A DNA stretch of 64,000 bases from Serratia marcescens (GCF_006715005.1 NZ_VFMJ01000001.1:1116001-1180000), one strand, 5' to 3'; positions 8,845-18,250 are shown, numbered from the stretch's first letter. A program made the numbers and translations. The notes: a model not told the origin generated them from the sequence alone.

Positions 8845-8998
8845 TGCTTGTTATACGACATTTGTTTTTTGATTACAATCGCCGGGCGGCGCGGCGGCAA
8901 TCGGTTCGTTTAGTGCGATCGGGGGCGATTTTGCTGGCGCAGAGCGCGCGATTTTTGTCACTGTAGGCCGATGATTTTGCCTTTGAGGACGATTCCCG

Positions 8999-10021
8999 AT
9001 GAAAAAAATTGGTTTTCTCTCGTTTGGCCACTGGTCGCCTTCCGCCCAGTCCGGCACCCGTTCCGCGGCGGATGCGCTGCTGCAGTCTATCGATCTGGCG
9101 GTCGCCGCCGAAGATCTGGGGGCGGACGGCGCCTATTTTCGCGTACACCACTTCGCGCGCCAGCTGGGGTCGCCGTTCCCACTGCTGGCCGCCATCGGCG
9201 CCAAAACCCAACGCATCGAGATCGGCACCGGCGTGATCGACATGCGTTATGAAAATCCGCTGTACATGGTGGAAGACGCCGGCGCGGCGGATCTGATCGC
9301 CGGCGGGCGGCTGCAGCTCGGCATCAGCCGCGGCTCGCCGGAGCAGGTGATCGATGGCTGGCGCTATTTCGGCTATGCCCCGGCCGACGGCGAGACCGAC
9401 GCAGACATGGCCCGCCGCCATACCGAAGTGTTCCTGGAAGCGCTGCGCGGCGAAGGGTTCGCCGAACCCAATCCGCAGCCGATGTTCCCGAATCCGCCCG
9501 GGCTGCTGCGGCCGGAGCCGTTTTCCGCCGGGCTGCGCGACCGCATCTGGTGGGGCGCCGGTTCCAATGCCACCGCCGTCTGGGCGGCGAAGCTCGGCAT
9601 GCACCTGCAAAGCTCGACGCTCAAGAACGACGAGACCGGCGAACCCTTCCACATCCAGCAGGCCAAGCAGATCCGCGCCTACCGCGCCGCCTGGCAAGAG
9701 GCCGGCCACGCGCACGAGCCACGGGTTTCCGTGAGCCGCAGCATCTTCGCGCTGGTGGACCAGCGGGATCGCAACTACTTCGGCGGCGGTGGCAAGGAGG
9801 GCGATCAACTGGGGTATATCGACGCGCAGACCCGAGCGATTTTCGGCCGCAGCTATGCCGCCGAGCCGGACGTGCTGATCAAGCAACTGGCACAGGACGA
9901 GGCCATCGCCGAAGCGGATACGCTGCTGCTGACCGTGCCTAACCAGCTGGGCGTGGATTACAACGCCCACGTCATCGAATCGATTTTAACCCATGTCGCG
10001 CCGGCGCTCGGCTGGCGCTAA
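8999..10021 (+). CDS. LLM-class flavin-dependent oxidoreductase
   Basis: A 340-residue bacterial-luciferase-like (beta/alpha)8 enzyme, expected to use reduced FMN. Recognisable parts are the N-terminal GFLSFGHW, AEDLGADGAYFRVHHF, the IGTGVIDMRYENPLYMVEDAGAAD region cut here as IEIGTGVIDMR, and GGRLQLGISRGSPEQV. The ATG has a GAGGA site upstream. It diverges from the TPP-regulated thi operon, but nothing shows a link to thiamin. The substrate is unknown. The next gene encodes an SDR enzyme 13 bases downstream, so the two may share an operon. Confidence 0.85.
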   Translation: MKKIGFLSFGHWSPSAQSGTRSAADALLQSIDLAVAAEDLGADGAYFRVHHFARQLGSPFPLLAAIGAKTQRIEIGTGVIDMRYENPLYMVEDAGAADLIAGGRLQLGISRGSPEQVIDGWRYFGYAPADGETDADMARRHTEVFLEALRGEGFAEPNPQPMFPNPPGLLRPEPFSAGLRDRIWWGAGSNATAVWAAKLGMHLQSSTLKNDETGEPFHIQQAKQIRAYRAAWQEAGHAHEPRVSVSRSIFALVDQRDRNYFGGGGKEGDQLGYIDAQTRAIFGRSYAAEPDVLIKQLAQDEAIAEADTLLLTVPNQLGVDYNAHVIESILTHVAPALGWR

Positions 10022-10034
10022 ACGGAGGAGTGAC

Positions 10035-10769
10035 ATGTCACGCATTTTCATTACCGGTTCGGTAGACGGGCTGGGCCGCGCCGCCGCACAAACGCTGTTG
10101 GACGAAGGGCATCAGGTGATTCTGCATGCGCGTGAGCCCGGCCGTCTGGACGCGGTGCGCGATCTGTTGGATCGCGGCGCTCAGGCGACGATCGGCGATC
10201 TGTCCGATGTACAGCAGATCCGGCAGCTTGCCGAGCTGGTCAATCGCCTCGGTCGCCCGGACGCGGTGATCCACAATGCCGGCATGTTTACCGGGCCGCA
10301 GGTGATGCCGGTGAACGTCATAGCGCCCTATCTGCTGACGGCCCTGATCGAACGCCCCACGCGTATCGTCTACCTGAGCAGCAGCATGCACTTTGACGGC
10401 GTGGCGGAACTGAACGGCGTGGATTGGCTTGGCGGCGCCGCAGGCTCTTATTCGGACAGCAAACTGTTCGTCACCGCGCTGGCCGCCGCCGTGGCGCGCC
10501 TGTGGCCTGACGTGATCAGCAGCGCGGTCGATCCCGGTTGGGTGCCGACAAAAATGGGCGGCGCGGACGCGCCCGACGATCTGGCGCTGGGGCATGTGAC
10601 GCAGGCGTGGCTGGTGAGCAGCGATGAACCGCAGGCTCTGGCGTCCGGCGGTTATTGGCACCATCAGCAGCGCCTCGAACCCCACGCGGCGGTACACGAC
10701 GAGGCGTTTCAAACGGCGCTGTTGGCGCAATTGGCGCGCGCTGGCGGGGTGAGCTTGCCGCAGGTTTGA
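10035..10769 (+). CDS. Short-chain dehydrogenase/reductase
   Basis: A 244-residue SDR-family oxidoreductase. The Rossmann nucleotide site is TGSVDGLG at residues 6-13. NAG is near residue 83, and the catalytic Ser, Tyr-x-x-x-Lys are in YLSSSMH and YSDSK. The ATG at 10035 has GGAGG upstream; the open frame before it overlaps the previous gene and is discarded. It probably forms a two-gene operon with the flavin oxidoreductase. The substrate is unknown. Confidence 0.85.
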   Translation: MSRIFITGSVDGLGRAAAQTLLDEGHQVILHAREPGRLDAVRDLLDRGAQATIGDLSDVQQIRQLAELVNRLGRPDAVIHNAGMFTGPQVMPVNVIAPYLLTALIERPTRIVYLSSSMHFDGVAELNGVDWLGGAAGSYSDSKLFVTALAAAVARLWPDVISSAVDPGWVPTKMGGADAPDDLALGHVTQAWLVSSDEPQALASGGYWHHQQRLEPHAAVHDEAFQTALLAQLARAGGVSLPQV

Positions 10770-10786
10770 ATGGTTATTCCTTCCTG

Positions 10787-10816
10787 GCCCGTCGAGGTTA
10801 TCGGCGGGCTTTTTTA
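10787..10816 (+). terminator. Rho-independent terminator after the SDR gene
   Basis: A 7-bp stem (10787-10793 with 10803-10809) is followed by six or seven T. It ends the oxidoreductase-SDR transcript, 18 bases past the SDR stop. Confidence 0.75.
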
Positions 10817-10895
10817 TGCCCGCAGGGTGAACCCGCGGCGCTTTTCTTATACAGTGGTTGTCTGGCCTGTTTTGACTGTTTTCTCTATTTTTGCC

Positions 10896-11870
10896 ATGCA
10901 CACATTCCTGATTATCGTCCCTGAAGGGGGCATGCTGTTCGAAGCGGCGGGCATCGCGGATATCCTGATGCAGGCTAACCGTCTGAGCCCTGCCGAGACG
11001 CCGCTGTATCAGATCGCGGTCGCCACCACGCAATCCCATCGGGTGGTGCACGGCCTGTCCGGGCTGAGCCTGTTGGCCGATCATCGCCTGGTGGATCTCG
11101 ATCCGGCCCTGCCGCGCGATACCGTCATTGTTGCCGGCAAGGGGGCGACGGAAGAAGAGGGCGCCCTGGTGGCGGATTGGCTGCGCCGCGCGGCGCCACA
11201 GACGCGCCGTATCGCTTCCGTTTGCGGCGGGGCTCTGCTGCTGGCCGAAGCCGGATTGCTGGACGGGCGGCGGGCGACCACTCACTGGCGGCTGGCGGAA
11301 ACGCTGCAGGCACGCTTCCCGCGGGTGCAGGTCGAAAACGGCCCGATCTACGTGCAGGACGGGCCGATTTGGACCTCCGGCGGCGTCAGTTCCGGCTTTG
11401 ATCTGACGCTGGCGCTGGTGGAGGACGATTACGGCTTCGTGCAGGCGCGCGAAGTGGCGCAGGATCTGGTTATGTTTCTGCGTCGCCCCGGCGGGCAGGC
11501 GCAGTTCAGCCGCTACCCGCTCAACCAGGCCAAATCGCCGGGCCCGATCCGCGACCTGCAATCCTGGATCCTGGAAAACCTCGCCGACGATCTCAGCGTC
11601 GATCGGTTGGCCGAACGCGTGGCGATGAGTCCGCGCAACTTTACCCGCGTGTTCACCCGCGAGACGGGCATTTCTCCCGCCAAATTCGTCGAAGAAGGGC
11701 GGTTGCATACCGCCAGACAGCGTCTGGAGCAAAGTGTGGAAGGCATCGAGCAGATCGCCCTGGCCACCGGCTTTGGCAACGGCCTTAACCTGCGGCGGGT
11801 GTTTGAGCGCAAACTGCAGCTGACCCCGAGCGAATACCGCGAACGCTTTCATGCGCGCAATTTGGCGTAA
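10896..11870 (+). CDS. GlxA-family transcriptional regulator (DJ-1/PfpI plus AraC domains)
   Basis: A 324-residue regulator. The N-terminal DJ-1/PfpI-like domain (residues 1-180) has FLIIVPEGGMLFEAAGIADIL and a nucleophile-elbow-like SVCGGALLLAEAGLLDGRRATTHW segment with the cysteine kept. The C-terminal AraC DNA-binding domain has two HTH units, with MSPRNFTRVFTRETG and IALATGFGNGLNLRRVF. I start it at the ATG at 10896 because the domain begins there. That ATG has a poor ribosome site and the frame is open back to 10770, across a terminator. The signal sensed and its target genes are unknown. Confidence 0.82.
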   Translation: MHTFLIIVPEGGMLFEAAGIADILMQANRLSPAETPLYQIAVATTQSHRVVHGLSGLSLLADHRLVDLDPALPRDTVIVAGKGATEEEGALVADWLRRAAPQTRRIASVCGGALLLAEAGLLDGRRATTHWRLAETLQARFPRVQVENGPIYVQDGPIWTSGGVSSGFDLTLALVEDDYGFVQAREVAQDLVMFLRRPGGQAQFSRYPLNQAKSPGPIRDLQSWILENLADDLSVDRLAERVAMSPRNFTRVFTRETGISPAKFVEEGRLHTARQRLEQSVEGIEQIALATGFGNGLNLRRVFERKLQLTPSEYRERFHARNLA

Positions 11871-11947
11871 ATTGATCGGTAAACGTCATTTACGCCGCCT
11901 CGGGGCAGGGCTAGATTTGAGGCAAAGCCCAAAACGAGGAGTGCATC

Positions 11948-12958
11948 ATGGTGAGAGTAGGCATTAATGGATTTGGCAGGATCGGACGCAACGTGCTGCG
12001 CGCGGCGCTGGGGCGCAGCGATTTTGAAGTGGTGGCGATCAACGATCTGACGGACAGCAAAACGCTGGCGCACCTGCTGAAATACGACACGCTTTCCGGC
12101 ACGTTGGCGGCCAGGGTGGAAGCCGGCGACAACCAGCTGCTGCTGGACGGCCGGCCGATTCAGGTGTTTTCGCAGCGCGATCCCGCCGAGATCCCCTGGA
12201 GCAGCGTGGGCGTAGACGTGGTGATCGAAGCGACGGGCTTCTTTACCGACAAGGCCAAGGCGGAAGTGCACATCACGCACGGCGGCGCCAAGCGGGTGAT
12301 TATCTCGGCGCCGGCCAAGAATGACGACATCACTATCGTCATGGGGGTTAACGACCAGCTCTACGATCCGGCGCTGCATAAAGTGGTCAGCAACGGCAGC
12401 TGTACCACTAACGGGTTGGCGCCCGCCGCGCAGGTGCTGCATCAGGCGTTCGGCATCGAATACGGGCTGATGAACACTACTCACGCCTATACCAACAGCC
12501 AGGCGCTGCACGATCAGCCGGAAAAAGATCTGCGCGGCGCGCGGGCGGCGGCGGAATCGATCGTGCCTTATTCCAGCGGCGCGGCCAAGGCGCTCGGCAA
12601 GGTGATCCCGGATCTGGACGGCAGGTTGACCGGTTACTCGCTGCGAGTGCCGGTGCCGGTCGTCTCGATCGTCGATCTGACGGTGACGCTGAAACGCCCG
12701 GCGACGGTGGAGGAAATCAACGCCGCTTTCCGCGCGGCGGCGGCGTCCGGCCCGCTGAAAGGGATCCTGGGCTACAGCGATGAACCGCTGGTGTCGAGCG
12801 ACTACCGGGGCGATGCGCGTTCGTCGATTATCGACGGTTTGTCTACGCTGGTCATCGGCGGCAACCTGGTGAAAGTGCTCGCCTGGTATGACAACGAATG
12901 GGGCTTCTCCAATCGGTTGGTCGATCTGGCGCTGCTGATGGAAAAACGCGGGCTGTAA
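11948..12958 (+). CDS. gap: Glyceraldehyde-3-phosphate dehydrogenase, type I
   Basis: Oxidises glyceraldehyde 3-phosphate to 1,3-bisphosphoglycerate with NAD in glycolysis. The 336 residues include the NAD-binding INGFGRIGRNVLRAAL, the aspartate of AINDLTD that favours NAD, the active-site SNGSCTTN with the catalytic cysteine, HAYTNSQALHD and the C-terminal WYDNEWGFSNRLVDL. Length and motifs are complete. A GAGGAG site precedes the ATG. It is probably a second GAPDH beside the main GapA of the chromosome, but that cannot be seen in this window. Confidence 0.93.
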   Translation: MVRVGINGFGRIGRNVLRAALGRSDFEVVAINDLTDSKTLAHLLKYDTLSGTLAARVEAGDNQLLLDGRPIQVFSQRDPAEIPWSSVGVDVVIEATGFFTDKAKAEVHITHGGAKRVIISAPAKNDDITIVMGVNDQLYDPALHKVVSNGSCTTNGLAPAAQVLHQAFGIEYGLMNTTHAYTNSQALHDQPEKDLRGARAAAESIVPYSSGAAKALGKVIPDLDGRLTGYSLRVPVPVVSIVDLTVTLKRPATVEEINAAFRAAAASGPLKGILGYSDEPLVSSDYRGDARSSIIDGLSTLVIGGNLVKVLAWYDNEWGFSNRLVDLALLMEKRGL

Positions 12959-12973
12959 ACGCCCCATAGCAAA

Positions 12974-13003
12974 AAGCCCGCTTAAGTTTCCTTAAGCGGG
13001 CTT
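12974..13003. terminator. Bidirectional terminator between gap and tRNA-Asn
   Basis: A perfect 13-bp stem (12974-12986 with 12991-13003, loop TTTC). On the minus strand it runs into five T, which suits the end of the tRNA-Asn transcript. On the plus strand it is followed by TTCTCT and lies 15 bases beyond the gap stop. Confidence 0.8.
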
Positions 13004-13012
13004 CTCTAAATA

Positions 13013-13088
13013 TGGCTCCTCTGACTGGACTCGAACCAGTGACATACGGATTAACAGTCCGCCGTTCTACCGACTGAACTACAGAGGA
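13013..13088 (-). tRNA. tRNA-Asn (anticodon GTT)
   Basis: A 76-nt cloverleaf with encoded CCA. The acceptor stem TCCTCTG pairs with CAGAGGA. The anticodon loop reads CTGTTAA, with GTT for Asn, and the T-loop is GGTTCGAGTCC. It is 12 bases or less from the terminator downstream. Confidence 0.97.
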
Positions 13089-13187
13089 ATCGTGTGAACG
13101 GGGCGCATGATATCCAGCGGCCCCGGGTGTGTCAACGCTAAATTGCCTGGAGTGGTGCGACTGCTCGGTATCTGAGCAATGCGCCCG

Positions 13188-13988
13188 TCAATCAGCCCAT
13201 TGCGCGTCGTTTTCCGCCTGGGCGCGCAGCAGGCGCGCCAGCGGATCCTGGCGGTAGAAGCGGCAAAAGTGCTGATACAGCGCCGGAAAGCGTTCGGCCA
13301 GCAGCTCGGGGGCACTGAAAAAATACTCCGACAGCACGGCGAAGCACTCGGCCGCATCGGTGGCGGCGTAGGCATCCATGCTGGCGGCCTCATCACCGAC
13401 CATGTCTATCTCGTCCTGCAGGCTTTCCATCGCGGCGTGCAGATCGTGCTCCCAGGCGGCCACTTCGCGCAGCGGGATCGGCGGCACGCCGGTGGCGACG
13501 CCGCCGTTGCGCATATCCAGCTTGTGCACCGCTTCGTGGATCACCAGATTGAAACCGGAAAGATCGAAAGAGTCCTGCACGTCTTGCCAGTTGAGCACGA
13601 TGGGCCCCTGTTCCCAGCTCTGGCCGGACTGCACCACCGGCCCCGAGTGCACCAGGCCAATTTCGTCCTGCCATTCGTCTTCCACCACGAACGGGGTGGG
13701 GTAGAGCAGAATTTCGTTGAAGCCGTCGAGGCACTCCGCGCCGAGTTCCAGCACCGGTAAGGCGAACAGCAGGGCGATGCGCGCCTGCATTTGCGAGGTG
13801 AGCTGCAGCCCCTGCAGCGGCACGATGCGCTTTTGCTGCAAGATCTGCCCGGCAACGGCCACCAGCCGCTGCTGCTCCTGCTCATTCAGCGGCGAGAGCA
13901 GCGGGATCGCCAACGCGTCCTGCCACTGGGCCTGAGTGTCTGCCTGGGGTTGAGAGGGTTGAGTCGCTTTCCACGGCCATTTAATCAT
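13188..13988 (-). CDS. mtfA: Mlc titration factor A (zinc peptidase)
   Basis: Cytoplasmic protein that binds the glucose repressor Mlc, thereby derepressing ptsG, and has zinc-dependent aminopeptidase activity. The 266 residues fit MtfA (E. coli about 265). The metal site HEAVHKLD is at residues about 150-157, with the distal glutamate in the [17 protein letters not shown] region. The flanking tRNA-Asn and tRNA-Ser match the setting of this gene in other enterobacteria. Confidence 0.92.
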   Translation of the reverse strand: MIKWPWKATQPSQPQADTQAQWQDALAIPLLSPLNEQEQQRLVAVAGQILQQKRIVPLQGLQLTSQMQARIALLFALPVLELGAECLDGFNEILLYPTPFVVEDEWQDEIGLVHSGPVVQSGQSWEQGPIVLNWQDVQDSFDLSGFNLVIHEAVHKLDMRNGGVATGVPPIPLREVAAWEHDLHAAMESLQDEIDMVGDEAASMDAYAATDAAECFAVLSEYFFSAPELLAERFPALYQHFCRFYRQDPLARLLRAQAENDAQWAD

Positions 13989-14080
13989 CAGGTTGCTCGT
14001 AAAGTCGTCACTTGAACGTTCAGCGGTGTGCTAATGCTGTAAAAATGCCGTAAAAGCGGGCATGATAGCAAGCGTTGTTA

Positions 14081-14170
14081 GGAGAGATGCCGGAGCGGCT
14101 GAACGGACCAGTCTCGAAAACTGGAGTAGGGGCAACTCTACCGGGGGTTCAAATCCCCCTCTCTCCGCCA
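14081..14170 (+). tRNA. tRNA-Ser (anticodon CGA)
   Basis: A 90-nt class II tRNA with a long variable arm and encoded CCA. The acceptor stem GGAGAGA pairs with TCTCTCC. The anticodon stem-loop CCAGTCTCGAAAACTGG gives anticodon CGA, reading the UCG serine codon. Confidence 0.97.
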
Positions 14171-14329
14171 CTATTCAATCACTTACGAATAAATCTTTCA
14201 ACGATCCCCATCACAGATAGCGCTGGCCTGGCGCCAAATCACTGAACCACAATCCATTGCCTGATGCCGATTTTCTCCGCGTATTCGCGCGCCATAGTGG
14301 TATTCCGTCACCTGAAGTTCCCCTGACTC

Positions 14330-15079
14330 TCATACTTCCAGCGCGCTTTGAATATAGCGTTGCGGCGACACGCCCAGTTTTTTGCGAAACATGGCGATGA
14401 ACGCGCTAGGGCTGGCATAACCCAGTTCGTGGGCCAGTTGACCCACGGCCACGCCGCGCGCCAGATTGCATACCGCCTCCAACAGGCGAATTTGCTGGCG
14501 CCATTCGGAAAAACTCAACGCGGTCTCTTCGCGGAACAGCCGTGCCAGGGTGCGTTCGCTGGCGCCGACCTTTTTTCCCCACCAGGCGAGCGTCTCGCCA
14601 TGACCCAACTCGCGGCATAAAGCATCGCATACCTGGCGCAGGCGCCGGTCGTTCGGCAGGGCCACGTGACACAGTTGGCCACTTTGCATGCGTTGAAACT
14701 CATCGCTCAGCAGATTTTGAATGAGCGTAAGCCGTTCGGCGGAAATGGCGTTTTCAAGCCCGGCGGCAATCAGGGGATACAACAGGGGAGTGGCGCTCAG
14801 CCCCTGAGGCCGTGCGCCATAGCGGCGAGAAAAGGGCGGCGTAAAGTAGATGTTGTACGTCACGACGTCATTGATGGCTTCCAGACCGTGCGGCGTGCCG
14901 CTGGGGAGCCAAATGGCGCGGCCCGGCGAGAGCAGCCAGATATGCTGCGCGGTGGCGATTTTCGCCACGCCGCGCAGCGGCAAAATCAGCTGCCCCTGCT
15001 CATGCTGATGGACGGGCTCTTGGCTGCCGGGGCTGTAGCGCAGCTGACGCAGGCCTTCAATAGCGTGATGGGATGTCAT
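14330..15079 (-). CDS. AraC-family transcriptional regulator beside the siderophore locus
   Basis: A 249-residue regulator with an N-terminal cupin sensor (VHQHEQGQLILPLRG, then LLSPGRAIWLPSGTPH, residues about 20-70) and a C-terminal AraC DNA-binding domain (GASERTLARLFREETALSFSEWRQQIR and LGYASPSAFIAMFRKKLGVSPQRY). The ATG at 15079 has an AGGCAGG site; an in-frame ATG at 15109 is the alternative. It diverges from the TonB-dependent receptor across about 180 bases. Regulators of this type often control siderophore receptors, so a role in this locus is likely but inferred. Confidence 0.83.
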   Translation of the reverse strand: MTSHHAIEGLRQLRYSPGSQEPVHQHEQGQLILPLRGVAKIATAQHIWLLSPGRAIWLPSGTPHGLEAINDVVTYNIYFTPPFSRRYGARPQGLSATPLLYPLIAAGLENAISAERLTLIQNLLSDEFQRMQSGQLCHVALPNDRRLRQVCDALCRELGHGETLAWWGKKVGASERTLARLFREETALSFSEWRQQIRLLEAVCNLARGVAVGQLAHELGYASPSAFIAMFRKKLGVSPQRYIQSALEV

Positions 15080-15208
15080 GTTTACCTGCCTCTGTCCGGT
15101 TCTCACCATTTGTGCCTATTGCTGCGATAACGGACAACGTTTGTCCGTCTGGCGACATCCTGACTGTCGGTAGCGCCATTCTGCCATGAACGGGCTTCTC
15201 TTTTAAAG

Positions 15209-15227
15209 TTGAATAATTATCATTTCC
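15209..15227 (+). promoter_or_regulatory. Probable Fur box
   Basis: The stretch TTGAATAATTATCATTTCC matches the 19-bp Fur consensus at 12 positions by eye, including the core AATTATCATT. It lies 30 bases upstream of the chosen receptor start. It supports the later ATG (15257) over a TTG at 15209 that would place the box inside the gene. Confidence 0.55.
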
Positions 15228-15256
15228 ATCAAATTCTACTAACAGTCGGAAAGGCG

Positions 15257-17389
15257 ATGAGACAGATGGGCAAATTTTTCAGGGAAAAACCGTTGAAAGT
15301 GCTGGTATATACGATAATCGCAGGCTATAGCGGGCAAGCCTTTACCGCGGATGGCGGGCAGCATACCACAAAAGAAGAGACGCTGGTGGTGAGCGCGGCG
15401 GCGTCTCAGGATCAGGATGACGAGAGCACGCTGGTGGCGCACGGCGCCGCCTCCGCGACGAAGTCAAACCAGCCAATTAGCCGCACTTCACAGAGCATCT
15501 CGGTGGTGACGCAAGCGGAGATTGACGCGCAAGCGGCGAAAAACGTCCCGCAAGCGCTGCGCTATGTTTCCGGCGTCAACTCGGAGAGCGCCGGACCGGA
15601 TACCCGTTTCGACACCATCATCGTGCGCGGTTTTGAAGCCGACGAATACCTTGATGGCCTGCGGCTGCCGCGCGAAGCGTGGTGGAGCCGTCCGGCGTGG
15701 GATCCGTTCCTGCTGTCGCGTATCGAAGTGGTCAAAGGCCCTTCCTCGGTACTGTATGGCCAGGCGAATCCCGGCGGGATCGTCAACCTGGTCAGCAAAA
15801 CGCCGCAGGCGACCCCGTCCGGTGAGGTGTATGTCAGCGCGGGCAACGAAAACCAGTTTGGCGCCGGCGTCGACGCCACCGGGCCGCTGAACGATAACGG
15901 CACGCTGTTGGGGCGCGTGGCGGGGACCTTTTTTGATACCGAAACCCAGGTCGATCACACCCGCTATCAGCATTATGACATCGCGCCGTCGCTGACGTGG
16001 CAGCCGGATGCGCACACCAGCCTGACGATTATTTCGCAGCTGCGCAAAGATCCGGACAGCGGATTCTACAACCAGATGCCGCTTTCCGGCACCTTGACGC
16101 CCAACCCGTACGGCCACATCTCGACCCGTTTTTATGGTGGCCAGCCGGGCTTCGACAAGTACGAACGCCAGCAGGGCAGCATTGGTTACCAGTTCCGGCA
16201 CGATTTCAACGATACGGTGACTTTCCGCCAGAATCTGCGTTACCTCAGCAGCACCGGCGACTATCTGATGGTCTATCCATGGGGTGTGCATGCGGATGCG
16301 CCGCTCATCGATCGCTATTCGATGAACCTGAAGGAGAGCATGACCAACTTCGCGGTGGATAACCAGGCTGAATTCCACTTTGATACCGGTCGGGTGAAAC
16401 ATACGTTGCTGACCGGGATTGATCGCATGCATACCTCGGTGCGCAGCCAGTCGGGCTACGGCGACGCCAGCCCGATTAACTTCCTCAACCCGGACTATAG
16501 CGTGCCGGTGGCCATACCGCCGCTCGATAGCAGTACGCACAATACGCTCGATCAAACCGGGCTCTATCTCCAGGACCAACTCGAACTGGGGAGCTGGATC
16601 CTGAACCTGGCCGGCCGTTACGACGCGGCGAAAACCAAAAGTATCGATCTGCTGAACGACGCTCGTACCGAGCGCAATGACTATGCAACGACCGGGCGCG
16701 CCGGGCTGCTGTACCACTTCGATAACGGATTGGCGCCTTACATCAGCTATTCCACGTCGTTTGTGCCGAGCAGCAGCAATGACTTTTACGGCCACGCCTT
16801 TAAACCGACCGAAGGCAAGCAGACGGAAGTGGGGTTGAAATACGATCCGGTCGGGCTGGATGCCTTGTTTACCCTGGCGTTGTACGACCTGCGGGAAACC
16901 AACGTGGCGACCGCCGATCCCGATCACCCGAACTTCAGCGTGCAGACCGGCGAAGTGCGCTCGCGCGGGGTTGAGCTTGATGGCCGCATCAATATCACGC
17001 CGGCGTGGTCGGTGCTGGCGTCGTACAACCTGACCGATCCGAAAGTACTGAGTGCCAACGACGATACGCAGGGCAAGCGTCCGGTGGGCATTGCGCGCAA
17101 TACCGCCAAGCTCTGGAGCCAGTATGCCTTCGACGGTGCGCTTGACGGTGTGACGCTGGGCGGCGGCGTGCGCTATGTCGGCACCAGCTACGCCACCACG
17201 GACAACGGCCTGAAGGTGCCGGCGGCCACGGTCTACGATGCGCGCGTCGGCTATCAGTGGCGCCAATGGCAGCTGGCGCTGAATGCCGCCAATCTCGGCA
17301 ACAAAACCTACCTGGCTTCCTGCTCCAACAATGGCTGCGAGTATGCGCTGAAACGCCAGTACATCGCGACCCTCAGCTATAAGTGGTGA
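15257..17389 (+). CDS. TonB-dependent hydroxamate-siderophore receptor (FhuA/FoxA type)
   Basis: Outer-membrane gated barrel for a ferric siderophore, 710 residues. It has an N-terminal signal segment ending near AFTA, a TonB box ETLVV and a plug domain (VPQALRYVSGVNSES, then IIVRGFEADEYLDGLRLP and IEVVKGPSSVLYGQANPGG). The barrel ends in an aromatic residue (YIATLSYKW). The two cysteines near the end (LASCSNNGCEYALKRQY) are in the place seen in FhuA and FoxA, which points to hydroxamates. GGAAAGG precedes the ATG. The FhuD-like gene follows by 3 bases, so they are co-transcribed. The exact siderophore is unknown. Confidence 0.88.
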   Translation: MRQMGKFFREKPLKVLVYTIIAGYSGQAFTADGGQHTTKEETLVVSAAASQDQDDESTLVAHGAASATKSNQPISRTSQSISVVTQAEIDAQAAKNVPQALRYVSGVNSESAGPDTRFDTIIVRGFEADEYLDGLRLPREAWWSRPAWDPFLLSRIEVVKGPSSVLYGQANPGGIVNLVSKTPQATPSGEVYVSAGNENQFGAGVDATGPLNDNGTLLGRVAGTFFDTETQVDHTRYQHYDIAPSLTWQPDAHTSLTIISQLRKDPDSGFYNQMPLSGTLTPNPYGHISTRFYGGQPGFDKYERQQGSIGYQFRHDFNDTVTFRQNLRYLSSTGDYLMVYPWGVHADAPLIDRYSMNLKESMTNFAVDNQAEFHFDTGRVKHTLLTGIDRMHTSVRSQSGYGDASPINFLNPDYSVPVAIPPLDSSTHNTLDQTGLYLQDQLELGSWILNLAGRYDAAKTKSIDLLNDARTERNDYATTGRAGLLYHFDNGLAPYISYSTSFVPSSSNDFYGHAFKPTEGKQTEVGLKYDPVGLDALFTLALYDLRETNVATADPDHPNFSVQTGEVRSRGVELDGRINITPAWSVLASYNLTDPKVLSANDDTQGKRPVGIARNTAKLWSQYAFDGALDGVTLGGGVRYVGTSYATTDNGLKVPAATVYDARVGYQWRQWQLALNAANLGNKTYLASCSNNGCEYALKRQYIATLSYKW

Positions 17390-17392
17390 CCG

Positions 17393-18250
17393 ATGCTGTC
17401 ACGACGCAGGTTGTTGACCGCTCTCCTGTTGGCCCCGCTTTATGCGCGGGCCGACGCCGGCCGGCCGCCGCAAAAGCTGGCCGTGTTGGATTGGGGACTG
17501 ACGGAAATTCTGTTGGCGCTGGGGGTGACTCCGGCGGGCGTCTCGGCGCCGGATTGGTATCGCAAGCTGATCCCGACGCCTGCGCTGCCTGCATCGGCGT
17601 TGGATCTTGGCCTGCTGTTCCAGCCCAATCTGGAAACGCTGTACGCACTGCGGCCGGACGCGATTGTCATCACGCCGCAGCATGCGTTGCTGAAGCCGGC
17701 GCTTGAACGCATCGCGCCGACGATCGCGCTACCGGCTCATGGGCTGGCGGAACTCATCAGCGCCGCCCGGCAATTGGGCGAACGGCTTCAGCGGCAGCCT
17801 CAGGCCGCGCAGATATTGGCCAGCCTGAACGACAAGCTGAGCCGCGCCTCGCTGCTGGCGCGGCAGGTTGAACGTCCGGCGCTGCTCGCCGCCCCGGTAG
17901 ATGCGCTGCACCTGCGGGTATACACCGCAGGCAGCCTTCCCGGTGACGTATTGGCCGCCTGCGGGCTGCGCAACGGATGGCAGGGCGGCGCGGGAGCCGA
18001 AGGTAGCGTGCTGGTGGAGCTGACCCGCATCGCCGATCTGAATGCGCGGCTGATGCTGTTGACGCCTGACGAACAGCGGGAGTTGGTGTCTCAATGGCGC
18101 CAAAGCCCGCTGTGGCAACGTCTGCCGCTGACCTCTGCGCGCAACCTGAACCTGATAGAAGAAAACATCAGCGATGCCGGCGCCCTGATTACCGCCGGGC
18201 GCTTTGCCGATATTTTTACCGGGATGATGATGAGGTGGCGTGATGCATGA
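17393..18250 (+). CDS. FhuD-like ferric hydroxamate-binding protein
   Basis: A 285-residue periplasmic binding protein of the FhuD/BtuF class. The N terminus SRRRLLTALLL with a hydrophobic stretch looks like a twin-arginine signal and is close to E. coli FhuD (SRRRLLTAM). The mature part has LAVLDWGLTEILLALGVTPAGVS, then LDLGLLFQPNLETLYALRPDAIV and ERIAPTIALP, in FhuD order. It starts 3 bases after the receptor stop and overlaps the next gene. It hands the iron chelate to the FhuB-like permease. Confidence 0.87.
   Translation: MLSRRRLLTALLLAPLYARADAGRPPQKLAVLDWGLTEILLALGVTPAGVSAPDWYRKLIPTPALPASALDLGLLFQPNLETLYALRPDAIVITPQHALLKPALERIAPTIALPAHGLAELISAARQLGERLQRQPQAAQILASLNDKLSRASLLARQVERPALLAAPVDALHLRVYTAGSLPGDVLAACGLRNGWQGGAGAEGSVLVELTRIADLNARLMLLTPDEQRELVSQWRQSPLWQRLPLTSARNLNLIEENISDAGALITAGRFADIFTGMMMRWRDA

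Noticed and set aside
13013..14170. tRNA genes as the edge of an integrated island
   Set aside because: The gene between them is the conserved mtfA and no integrase or direct repeat of a tRNA end was seen nearby.
15488..17266. 592-codon minus-strand frame opposite the siderophore receptor
   Set aside because: Shadow frame with no motif; the receptor on the plus strand has the complete TonB-dependent pattern.
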